DNA of 47,368 nucleotides, from positions 1 through 47,368 of the forward strand of contig CAITPF010000279.1 in assembly GCA_903894155.1 (NCBI GenBank), in the 5' to 3' direction. The DNA is from an uncultured beta proteobacterium (lineage in GTDB: Bacteria > Pseudomonadota > Gammaproteobacteria > Burkholderiales > Burkholderiaceae_B). The translations under genes and the position numbers were made by a program. A model generated the notes under the pieces. The model did not search any database and was not told the origin of the DNA. It saw only the letters and a program-made list of their open reading frames with translations. Below are positions 10,394 to 17,306 of the stretch, piece by piece; the stretch's first letter is position 1; each line of letters starts with the position of its first letter.

Positions 10394-10982
10394 AAGCTTT
10401 CACCAGATCGGCTGCAGTCTCGATATAGGGGCCGCCGATCAGGTCGATGCAATACGGGACGGCGGCAAATATACCCGGCACGGCAATGCTTCCATCCTCG
10501 CGCCGCAACCCCTCGAGGGTCTCTGCGATGGCCTTCGGTTGCCCCGGCAAATTGATGATCAGTGCGGCGTGATCGGGGGTTTCGCGCAAAACGCCCACCT
10601 GGCGCGACAGGATCGCGGTCGGGACGAACTGCAGGCTGATCTGGCGCATCTGCTCCCCGAAACCCGGCATCTCGCGGGTTGCCACGGCAAGGGTCGCCTC
10701 GGGAGTGACATCCCGCCGCGCAGGCCCTGTCCCGCCAGTGGTCAGCACGAGATGGCATCGCTCGACATCGACCAACTCGGTCAGCGCGCCCGAAATCGCT
10801 GCGGCGTCATCCTGGATCAGGCGCGTGACGGCATCGAAGGGCGTGGTGAGTGCCCGGGCAAGCCACTCTTTCAACGCTGGAATGCCCTGGTCCTGATAGA
10901 CGCCCTGCGAGGCGCGGTCGGAGACGGAGACGAGCCCGACGCGAAGCGTTTGGGTCGAATCCGCGGTGGATGGCGTGGTCAT
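10344..10982 (-). CDS. mog: Molybdopterin adenylyltransferase (MogA/MoaB family)
   Basis: Adenylates molybdopterin to prepare molybdate insertion. From ATG 10982 the product is 212 aa. It shows LVSVSDRASQG (18-27), LTTGGTGPARRDVTPE (80-95, the signature of the MoCF-binding fold), a region matching REMPGFGEQMR, and NLPGQPKAIAETL. The open frame extends further upstream, but those codons have no family similarity and the chosen start gives the usual N-terminus. A basic, alanine-rich C-terminal tail lies in the 50-base antisense overlap with the methyltransferase gene. No other molybdenum cofactor gene is in the window. MogA versus MoaB cannot be settled from sequence alone. Confidence 0.85.
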   Translation of the reverse strand: MTTPSTADSTQTLRVGLVSVSDRASQGVYQDQGIPALKEWLARALTTPFDAVTRLIQDDAAAISGALTELVDVERCHLVLTTGGTGPARRDVTPEATLAVATREMPGFGEQMRQISLQFVPTAILSRQVGVLRETPDHAALIINLPGQPKAIAETLEGLRREDGSIAVPGIFAAVPYCIDLIGGPYIETAADLVKAFRPKSARRPDAAAKAT

Positions 10983-11148
10983 GGCATTGCTCGCAATCAG
11001 AAACAAGAAGGAGGACTCTACTGTACCCAAATCGCCACCATTCGCCCAAATCGTGCAGCGCGCCCACCCCCGGCCGTATACGGGCACCCTGACAATGCAA
11101 GCCAGCGATTACAAGTAATATATCTGCAATCAATCTTGCGGCTTCACC

Positions 11149-12621
11149 ATGCCTGAACTCTTTAGCGGCCTGACTCCCTGGGTCCTCGTCAGCCTGATTC
11201 TTGCGCTGGCATTTGTTCTGGCCTTCGAGTTCATCAACGGATTCCACGATACCGCCAACGCGGTCGCCACGGTCATCTACACCCGGGCAATGCCGCCCTA
11301 CGTCGCCGTGGTGGCTTCCGGGTTTTTCAATTTTCTGGGCGTACTGCTCGGCGGCGTCGGCGTTGCCTATGCGATTGTCCACCTGCTGCCCGTCGAACTC
11401 CTCATCGATTCCAACCCTGCGCGCGGCCTGGTCATGGTGTTCGCGATGCTTGCCGCGGCAATCATCTGGAACTTCGGCACCTGGTTTTTCGGCATTCCCG
11501 CCTCCAGTTCGCACACGCTGATCGGCTCGATCCTGGGAGTCGGGCTCGCCAATGCGTTCCTGTCAGGCCTTCCGATCCGTGATGGGGTCAACTGGGGCAA
11601 GGCCGTGGAGATCGGCCTGTCGCTGCTTGTTTCGCCGGCCGCCGGGTTCGTGACGGCCGCGCTGTTGCTGATCCTGTTGAAGTACTGGTGGCCCAACTCC
11701 AAGATGCATGTCACGCCCGAAAAGCGGCTGGAAATCGCAGACAAGAAGCGCCCCCCGTTCTGGAACCGGGTCGTCCTGATCGCCTCCGCCATGGGCGTGA
11801 GCTTTGTCCACGGCTCCAACGATGGCCAGAAGGGTATTGGCCTGATCATGCTGGTCCTGATCGGGATCGTGCCCGCCAAGTTCGTGCTCGATGTCCAGGC
11901 CACGCCCTATGAAATCAAGCGATCCTACGACGCCGCCCTGCAGTTGAGCGAGTTCTACGAGCGCAATGCGCACACGCTGGGCGACTATCTCGCCCTGGCC
12001 AGGCCCGATCGCCGCGAAAACCTTCCCAAGGTCTATCGTTGCGACCCGACCACCACCATGGCGACGATCACAGCCTTGCGAACGGAGCTTGCCGGCGTGC
12101 GCAGCTACCTCGATATCCCCCCGGAGCAGCGCATTCAGGTTCGCCGGTATTTGCTGTGCCTGGACGACACGGCGCGCAAGGTGATGGCGCTCCCGGGGCT
12201 GGACTCGCGGGAAAAGTCGGATTTGCAGCGCCTGCGCAAGGATCTGGTGGCGACAACGGAATACGCGCCGATCTGGGTCATTATCGCCATCGCGCTGGCC
12301 CTTGGCCTGGGCACGATGATCGGCTGGCGTCGCGTGGTGACGACCGTGGGCGAAAAAATCGGAAAACAGGGGATGACGTATGCGCAAGGCATGTGCGCCC
12401 AGGTGACCGCAGCCACCATGATCGGCATCGCCAATCTCTACAGCCTGCCGGTGTCAACCACCCACGTGCTGTCGTCGGGCGTGGCCGGCACGATGGTCGC
12501 CAACCGCAGCGGCCTGCACCACGGAACAGTGCGCAGCATCCTGATCGCCTGGGTGCTGACGCTGCCAGCGTCGATGCTGCTGGCGGCGGGGTTGTTCTAC
12601 GCCGGATCGTTCCTGTTCTAG
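11149..12621 (+). CDS. pit: Inorganic phosphate transporter, PiT family
   Basis: Low-affinity inner-membrane phosphate (metal-phosphate/H+) symporter, 490 aa with about ten hydrophobic segments. The two PiT signatures are present: EFINGFHDTANAVATVI near the N-terminus (27-43) and VHGSNDGQKGIGLIM around 220-234, consistent with the internally duplicated fold. SSSHTLIGSILG and SLPVSTTHVLSSGVAGTM are the paired hairpin repeats. A soluble loop of about 110 residues (roughly 255-370) separates the halves. The stop codon directly abuts the cbpM stop on the other strand with no intervening base. Confidence 0.93.
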   Translation: MPELFSGLTPWVLVSLILALAFVLAFEFINGFHDTANAVATVIYTRAMPPYVAVVASGFFNFLGVLLGGVGVAYAIVHLLPVELLIDSNPARGLVMVFAMLAAAIIWNFGTWFFGIPASSSHTLIGSILGVGLANAFLSGLPIRDGVNWGKAVEIGLSLLVSPAAGFVTAALLLILLKYWWPNSKMHVTPEKRLEIADKKRPPFWNRVVLIASAMGVSFVHGSNDGQKGIGLIMLVLIGIVPAKFVLDVQATPYEIKRSYDAALQLSEFYERNAHTLGDYLALARPDRRENLPKVYRCDPTTTMATITALRTELAGVRSYLDIPPEQRIQVRRYLLCLDDTARKVMALPGLDSREKSDLQRLRKDLVATTEYAPIWVIIAIALALGLGTMIGWRRVVTTVGEKIGKQGMTYAQGMCAQVTAATMIGIANLYSLPVSTTHVLSSGVAGTMVANRSGLHHGTVRSILIAWVLTLPASMLLAAGLFYAGSFLF

Positions 12622-12924
12622 TCAGGAACCCAGTCGACGACGCAACTGCCTGACTTCTTCCATCAGGTCGGTCATCAGGGCTGCGGCATCCAGATTGACG
12701 TCGAAGTCGCGCTGCAGGCGCGCGATCTGCCGCGCACGCGTCACCGCCAAGCTGCCAAAGGCCCATTCACGGGGCTCCTGACCCCGGGCGATCGACACCA
12801 CACCCTCGCGCACCAGAGTAACAACCCACTCAGTCTGGCGCTCGCAACAACGCGCCAACTCATCGATGGTGACCGGCGCATCGTGATCGACCAGCAGGGT
12901 CGTGTACACGGTGACTGACTTCAT
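12622..12924 (-). CDS. cbpM: Chaperone modulator CbpM
   Basis: 100-aa MerR-like helical protein that binds the J-domain of CbpA and blocks its co-chaperone activity. The sequence has an N-terminal winged-helix-like part (TIDELARCCERQTEWVV) and an arginine-rich helical C-terminus (ARQIARLQRDFDVNLDAAAL, then LMEEVRQLRRRL) typical of CbpM. The ATGA start overlaps the cbpA stop by 4 bases, so co-translation with its target is expected. It ends flush against the convergent pit gene. Confidence 0.9.
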   Translation of the reverse strand: MKSVTVYTTLLVDHDAPVTIDELARCCERQTEWVVTLVREGVVSIARGQEPREWAFGSLAVTRARQIARLQRDFDVNLDAAALMTDLMEEVRQLRRRLGS

Positions 12925-13907
12925 GATTGCACTCCGAGATGGCGTCGGGGATTAAACGGGGCTGCCTCGGCCAACTGACGATACGCGGCACGCGCGGCAT
13001 CGGTATCGGCTGGCGGCCATGCCACATCCAGGACCAGATAAAGATCCCCGGCCGGATCGCCCGGCAGGCCCTTGCCGCGCAGGCGCAGTTTACCGCCGGG
13101 CTTGCTGCCCGCGGGAATATTGACCTCGACTTCGCCCTGGAGCGTCGGCGCGTTCACCTTGGCGCCGAGCGCCGCTTCCCAGGGGGCAAGCGGCAGAGGC
13201 AACGTCAGATCCTTGCCGTCCACCTTGAAGCGCGGATGCGGCGCAAAATGCACCGTCAGGAACAGATCGCCGGATTCGCCGCCACCCTCGCCCGGCATGC
13301 CTTGCCCGGCCAGGCGAATCATTTGCCCCTCGCGGATTCCCGCCGGGATCTTCACGCTGAGCGTGCGCGAAACCATTTGCGGGCGCCCCTCGGCATTGGC
13401 CTGCACCGAGCGCAGCGTCAGCTCCCGGGTTGCGCCGTGAAAACTATCCTCGAGGGAAATCTCGATCTCGGCGTGATGATCCTCGCCGCGCATACGGTGG
13501 GGGGCACCCTGCGCCCGACCGTGGCCATGCCCCTGCGGATGTCCCTGCCCGCCGCGCCTGCGCGCTGCATCGGCGAACAGCGCCGAGAGAAAATCCTGGA
13601 AATCCGCATCCTGCGATCCGCCACCCGGTGCGCCGCTGAATTCGAACCCGCGATCCCATCCCGGCGGGGGCGCAAAGCCGTGACCCGACGAGACCTCCGC
13701 CGCCAGTTGATCGTAGGCGGCGCGCTTTTCCTTGTCGCGCAGCACGTCGTTGGCTTCGTTGATCTCGCGCATGCGCTCCTGCGCATCCGGCTCCTTGCTG
13801 ACGTCCGGGTGAAATTTGCGCGCAAGCTTACGGTAGGCCTTGCGCACGTCCTCCTCGGAGGCGTCGCGTGGCACATCGAGTATCTTGTAGTAGTCTTTGA
13901 ATTCCAT
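12921..13907 (-). CDS. cbpA: DnaJ-type co-chaperone CbpA (curved DNA-binding protein)
   Basis: Class B J-domain protein, 328 aa from ATG 13907. The J-domain covers about residues 5-70 with the HPD motif at 33-35. A glycine-rich and histidine-rich linker follows (about 85-150), then the two C-terminal beta domains (PAGIREGQMIRLAGQGMP, GDLFLTVHFAPHPRF). There is no zinc-finger cysteine cluster, which separates it from DnaJ. Upstream in-frame codons have no J-protein similarity, so the ATG that gives MEFKDYYKIL was chosen. A sigma-32-like promoter lies about 50 bases upstream. Confidence 0.93.
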   Translation of the reverse strand: MEFKDYYKILDVPRDASEEDVRKAYRKLARKFHPDVSKEPDAQERMREINEANDVLRDKEKRAAYDQLAAEVSSGHGFAPPPGWDRGFEFSGAPGGGSQDADFQDFLSALFADAARRRGGQGHPQGHGHGRAQGAPHRMRGEDHHAEIEISLEDSFHGATRELTLRSVQANAEGRPQMVSRTLSVKIPAGIREGQMIRLAGQGMPGEGGGESGDLFLTVHFAPHPRFKVDGKDLTLPLPLAPWEAALGAKVNAPTLQGEVEVNIPAGSKPGGKLRLRGKGLPGDPAGDLYLVLDVAWPPADTDAARAAYRQLAEAAPFNPRRHLGVQS

Positions 13908-13956
13908 GAGCGGGGCGCCCTCTGTGGATCGCCTGAGAATAGTCCGGATACATGGA

Positions 13957-13985
13957 AGATAGGGGCGAAGACCCCGAATTTCAAG
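13957..13985 (-). promoter_or_regulatory. Sigma-32 (RpoH) heat-shock promoter for cbpA-cbpM
   Basis: On the minus strand CTTGAAA (13979-13985) is followed after 13 bases by CCCCTATCT (13957-13965), close to the RpoH consensus CTTGAA-N(11-17)-CCCCATNT. The -10 ends 50 bases before the cbpA ATG, leaving a short leader. The promoter drives a J-protein gene, which is the expected type of target. The spacer also contains a GGGG...CCCC inverted repeat. Confidence 0.75.
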
Positions 13986-14016
13986 GCACAGAATCAAGCG
14001 CGGTCAGGAAAACACC

Positions 14017-14346
14017 ATGAAAATCGACGATATCCCCTTTGGCACCACAGACTGGTCGACGGTTCCCGTCGCCGAATACCCTGGCACGACAGGCGTCGCC
14101 CTTTGGCGCACCCGGCAATTCGGATCGATCCGGGTGCGAATGGTCGAATACACCCCCGGCTATCTGGCCGACCACTGGTGCGAAAAAGGCCACATCCTCC
14201 TCTGCCTGACGGGTTCATTGCACACGGAGCTCAAGGACGGCCGGCATTTCGATCTGACGCCGGGCATGAGCTATCAGGTCGCCGATGCCGCCGAGCCGCA
14301 CTGTTCATCCACCGCCACAGGCGCAAAGCTATTTATCGTCGACTGA
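14017..14346 (+). CDS. Small cupin-fold protein (DHCW-motif type)
   Basis: 109-aa single-domain cupin, cytoplasmic by the absence of a signal peptide. YTPGYLADHWCEKGHILLCLTG (written here in two blocks: residues 45-54 and 55-66) carries the metal-binding-like cupin motif 1 with Asp52, His53, Trp54 and Cys55; HFDLTPGMSYQVAD is the second strand block. I recall this family under the name DHCW motif cupin fold protein; here the residues read D-H-W-C. Function is not known. It is divergent from cbpA, with the heat-shock promoter inside the shared intergenic space, and an inverted repeat starts 4 bases after its stop. Confidence 0.8.
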   Translation: MKIDDIPFGTTDWSTVPVAEYPGTTGVALWRTRQFGSIRVRMVEYTPGYLADHWCEKGHILLCLTGSLHTELKDGRHFDLTPGMSYQVADAAEPHCSSTATGAKLFIVD

Positions 14347-14350
14347 GCCT

Positions 14351-14373
14351 TATTTGTTGCGGTGCAACAAATA
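14351..14373. promoter_or_regulatory. Perfect palindrome, candidate operator upstream of the PhaC-like gene
   Basis: TATTTGTTGC (14351-14360), GGT, GCAACAAATA (14364-14373): a perfect 10-bp inverted repeat with a 3-base centre. Its core reads TGC-N3-GCA, the arrangement reported for PhaR repressor sites in some PHA producers. It lies immediately before a putative -35 box at 14374. There is no T-run after it in either useful direction, so it is a better operator than terminator. PhaR as the binder is inference. Confidence 0.5.
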
Positions 14374-14403
14374 TTGATGTGTAATGTCAGCAAGACACAT
14401 AAT
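14374..14403 (+). promoter_or_regulatory. Candidate sigma-70 promoter for the PhaC-like gene
   Basis: TTGATG (14374-14379), an 18-base spacer and CATAAT (14398-14403), giving four and five of six consensus matches. The start codon at 14463 follows a GAGGAG ribosome site. The -35 box directly follows the 14351-14373 palindrome. Confidence 0.5.
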
Positions 14404-14462
14404 GGCCGCGCCGACCACCTCGTGGGTCACCCAAGCGGCAGCTCAGAACCGAGGAGCCTTCC

Positions 14463-17147
14463 ATGGCCGTTTCCGATCAAAGCAAGCCTAACAGCGGTGT
14501 CGGGCTCATGCCCCCGTTGATGGCTGCAGCAACCGAATACCTGACGGATACCTGGCAGCGCAGCATTCTGTACGCCGACATCATGCGCCAGCGCGGTAAC
14601 CAGTACCAGCGGCACATGGCCAAGAAGGCGCCCAACGTGCTCAGCATGAAGGCCGAGCTGGTGATGTATGGTCACGATCTGCCCCGCCCGGTCAACTACG
14701 TGCTGACCCGCATCGTCCCGCCAAAATCCATGCCGATTGATCCGATCAAGCGGCCTTTCGTCGTCGTTGATCCGCGCGCGGGACACGGTCCCGGGATCGC
14801 GGGTTTCAAGCCCGAAAGCGAAATCGGCGTCGCGGTGCAAGCCGGGCACCCCTGTTACTTCATCGGATTTCTTCCGAATCCCGAGCCCGACCAGACCGTC
14901 GAGGATGTCGTTCAGGCCGAGGCACGCTTCCTGGAGGAAGTGATTTCCCTGCACCCGCAGGCCGAAGGCAAGCCGGTAGTCGTCGGAAACTGCCAGGCTG
15001 GCTGGCAGATCATGATGACCGCCGCCATTCGTCCCGAACTCTTTGGCCCGATCGTCATCGCGGGCGCGCCGCTTTCCTATTGGGCTGGCTGGCGCGGCAA
15101 GAATCCGATGCGCTATACCGGCGGCCTCTCGGGCGGGTCGTGGCTCACGATGATGGCAAGCGACCTGGGCAATGGCAAGTTCGACGGCGCCAACCTGGTG
15201 CAGAACTTCGAAAACCTCAACCCTGGCAACACGCACTTTGCCAAGCAATACAACCTGTACGCCAATATCGACACGGAATCCGAGCGTTACCTTGGCTTCG
15301 AGCGGTGGTGGGGCGGCCACGTCTACCTCAACGGCAAGGAAATCCAGTACATCGTCGATAACCTGTTCGTTGGGAACCGGCTTGCCACCGCTGAGTTGGT
15401 CACGAGCAACGGCACGCGCATCGATCTGCGCAACGTCACCTCCCCGATCATCGTGTTCTGTTCCAAGGGCGACAACATTACCCCGCCTCCGCAGGCGCTG
15501 GGTTGGATCATCGATCTGTACGAAAACGACGAGCAGGTCAAGGCACACGGCCAGACCATCGTCTACACCGTGCACGAAAGCATTGGTCACCTGGGTATCT
15601 TTGTATCTGGCGCGATCGCCAACAAAGAGCACCGCGAGTTCACCAACAATATCGACATGATCGACGTGCTCCCGCCCGGGATTTATGAAGCGATCATCGA
15701 GGACAAGACGGCGGATACGCACAATGCCGAACTCGCGAGCGGCGACTATGTCACGCGCTTCGAGCGCCGCACGCTTGACGATATCCGCAAGATCGTCGAA
15801 CACAACACGGAGGACGATCGTCGCTTCGCCGCGGTATCGCGCATTTCGGATATCAACGTCGGCCTTTACCGCAGCTTTGTGCAGCCCTGGCTCAAGCTGA
15901 TGGTCACGCCGCAAAGCGCCGAGCTGATGCAAAAAATGCATCCATTGCGCCTGCCCTACGAGATCCTTTCCGACAAGAGCAAACTGATGGCCTCGGTTGC
16001 GCCGCTCGCGGTACAGGTTCGCAACCACCGGGAGGCCGCTCCGAAGGACAATCCGTTCCGTCAAATGGAGCGTCAGCTGGCAAAGTCGTTCAAGGGTTCG
16101 CTTGACCTGTGGGGCGAGTGGCGTGACCAGATCACCGAGCAGTTCTTCATGTCGTTTTATGGCATGCCACTGGTCCAGGACCTGGTCGGGCTCGGCGCGC
16201 GCGACGGTGCGCCGCGACGCCACCCCGGCGTGTCGCCAGAGCACCTGGCATTCGTCAACAGCCGCATTGAAGAGTTGCGTGGACAGGTTCATCAGGGTGG
16301 CCTGCGCGAAGCCGCGGTACGCGTGCTCATGTATGTATCCCAGGCACAGGGCGGCATCGACGAACGCAGCTACAGCCTGATCCGCACGCTACGTCGGATC
16401 GAGGACCACACCCTCACGCTCGAACAATTCAAGCATCTGGTGCGCGAACAGGCCCTCATGATGACGGTTGATCCGGTCGGCGCCATCGGCGCTCTGCCCG
16501 AGTTATTGCGCATTGCCTCGGCGGACTCGATCCGCGAGACAAGCGACTTCGCCAAGCGTGTCGTCTCGGCCGGCGGCCCGCTCAATTCCGTGGGTATCGC
16601 CCGGTTGAACGAAGTGCAGCTCATATTCGAGGAAGCAGCGCGCAACTCGACCTCCAACCTGTCGCCCTCGCACTTCAAGCCGTCGGCATCAAGCCGTAAG
16701 CCCGCGTCTGCCAAGCCCGCCAGCGCCAGGGGGGCCGTTGCGGCCAAGGCAGCACCGACCGCGAAGCGCGTGGCGAAGAAGGCCGTGGCCGCAAAGCCCT
16801 CGCCTGTGAAAGCTGCTCCTGCGAAAGCCGCTCCTGTGAAAGCTGCTGCTGTGAAGGCTGCTTCCGTGAAGGCCGCTCCCGTGAAGGCTGCTCCCGTGAA
16901 GGCTGCTCCCGTGAAGGCCTCTCCCGTGAAGGCTGCTCCCGTGAAAGCCGCGCCTGTGAAGGCTGCTCCTGTGAAAGCGGCTCCGGCGAAGGCTAACCCT
17001 GTGAAACCAGTGGCCACGAAGGTTGCCCCCGCGAAGGCCGCAGCGGCGAAAGCGGTGGCCGTGACAACACCGGCAGTGCAGGCTGTGCCTGCGGCGCCGG
17101 CGCCCGCCACGTGGACTTCCGTCTCCGCCAGTAAAAAGGCGAAATAG
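14463..17147 (+). CDS. DUF3141-type PhaC-like alpha/beta-hydrolase with a histone-H1-like C-terminal tail
   Basis: 894 aa. Residues about 1-735 match the DUF3141 family, which is related to poly(3-hydroxyalkanoate) synthases. The nucleophile-elbow region VVGNCQAGWQ puts Cys177 in a G-X-C-X-A-G setting similar to the PhaC lipase-like box; Asp337 in CSKGDNITPP and His376 in HESIGHLGIF complete a plausible Cys-Asp-His triad. No signal peptide. From about residue 738 to the end the protein becomes a 157-residue Ala/Lys/Pro tail with K-A-A-P-V repeats, resembling histone H1 and the DNA-binding tails of PhaF and PhaM. The first is a family call; polymerase or depolymerase activity is not shown. The tail suggests nucleoid or polyphosphate/PHB-granule association. 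A strong terminator follows. Confidence 0.8.
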   Translation: MAVSDQSKPNSGVGLMPPLMAAATEYLTDTWQRSILYADIMRQRGNQYQRHMAKKAPNVLSMKAELVMYGHDLPRPVNYVLTRIVPPKSMPIDPIKRPFVVVDPRAGHGPGIAGFKPESEIGVAVQAGHPCYFIGFLPNPEPDQTVEDVVQAEARFLEEVISLHPQAEGKPVVVGNCQAGWQIMMTAAIRPELFGPIVIAGAPLSYWAGWRGKNPMRYTGGLSGGSWLTMMASDLGNGKFDGANLVQNFENLNPGNTHFAKQYNLYANIDTESERYLGFERWWGGHVYLNGKEIQYIVDNLFVGNRLATAELVTSNGTRIDLRNVTSPIIVFCSKGDNITPPPQALGWIIDLYENDEQVKAHGQTIVYTVHESIGHLGIFVSGAIANKEHREFTNNIDMIDVLPPGIYEAIIEDKTADTHNAELASGDYVTRFERRTLDDIRKIVEHNTEDDRRFAAVSRISDINVGLYRSFVQPWLKLMVTPQSAELMQKMHPLRLPYEILSDKSKLMASVAPLAVQVRNHREAAPKDNPFRQMERQLAKSFKGSLDLWGEWRDQITEQFFMSFYGMPLVQDLVGLGARDGAPRRHPGVSPEHLAFVNSRIEELRGQVHQGGLREAAVRVLMYVSQAQGGIDERSYSLIRTLRRIEDHTLTLEQFKHLVREQALMMTVDPVGAIGALPELLRIASADSIRETSDFAKRVVSAGGPLNSVGIARLNEVQLIFEEAARNSTSNLSPSHFKPSASSRKPASAKPASARGAVAAKAAPTAKRVAKKAVAAKPSPVKAAPAKAAPVKAAAVKAASVKAAPVKAAPVKAAPVKASPVKAAPVKAAPVKAAPVKAAPAKANPVKPVATKVAPAKAAAAKAVAVTTPAVQAVPAAPAPATWTSVSASKKAK
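16806..17045 (+). repeat. 15-bp in-frame tandem repeat encoding K-A-A-P-V units
   Basis: About sixteen 15-base units in register, the clearest from 16806 to 16985, each close to GTGAAGGCTGCTCCC; later units diverge. They encode the H1-like tail of the PhaC-like protein. Several neighbouring units differ by only one or two synonymous bases, which points to recent slippage or unequal exchange, so unit number may vary between strains. Confidence 0.85.
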
Positions 17148-17179
17148 GCGATCGACGCCCGACGAAGTGACTCAAACAA

Positions 17180-17209
17180 ATGCCGGGCAATGATGCCCGG
17201 CATTTTTTT
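17180..17209 (+). terminator. Rho-independent terminator after the PhaC-like gene
   Basis: ATGCCGGGCA (17180-17189), loop ATGA, TGCCCGGCAT (17194-17203), then a run of seven T to 17209. It is 33 bases after the stop codon and on the coding strand of that gene. Confidence 0.92.
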
Positions 17210-17263
17210 ACTGAAGTCGGCAGCGCCGGAGCACACCGGCACTAGCACCGTCAGACCCTGACA

Positions 17264-17306
17264 TCCCCTCGCCCTGAAGGGCGTGGTTTGTCGCGCGCTT
17301 GATCAG
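17264..17306. repeat. Solo hairpin element resembling an IS200/IS605 right end, copy 1
   Basis: CGCCC-TGAA-GGGCG hairpin at about 17270-17283, followed by GGTTTGT, a GC-rich stretch and TGATCA at 17300-17305. The same order, with diverged stem, occurs at 33253-33302. Hairpins of this sequence are typical of ends of IS200/IS605 (tnpB-type) elements. No transposase gene is present. On the minus strand the element starts exactly with the TGA stop of pgk. Confidence 0.5.

Noticed and set aside
11026-11053. Direct repeats CCCAAATCG (11026-11034 and 11045-11053) between mogA and pit as an operator
   Set aside because: Two 9-base copies 19 bases apart could be chance, and no regulator or -35 box is associated.
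14427-16292. A 621-codon open frame on the minus strand opposite the PhaC-like gene
   Set aside because: Mirror of GC-rich codons of a clear gene; no ribosome site or recognisable product.
16806-17045. CRISPR-like repeat array
   Set aside because: The units are 15 bases, directly adjacent without spacers, and in coding frame.
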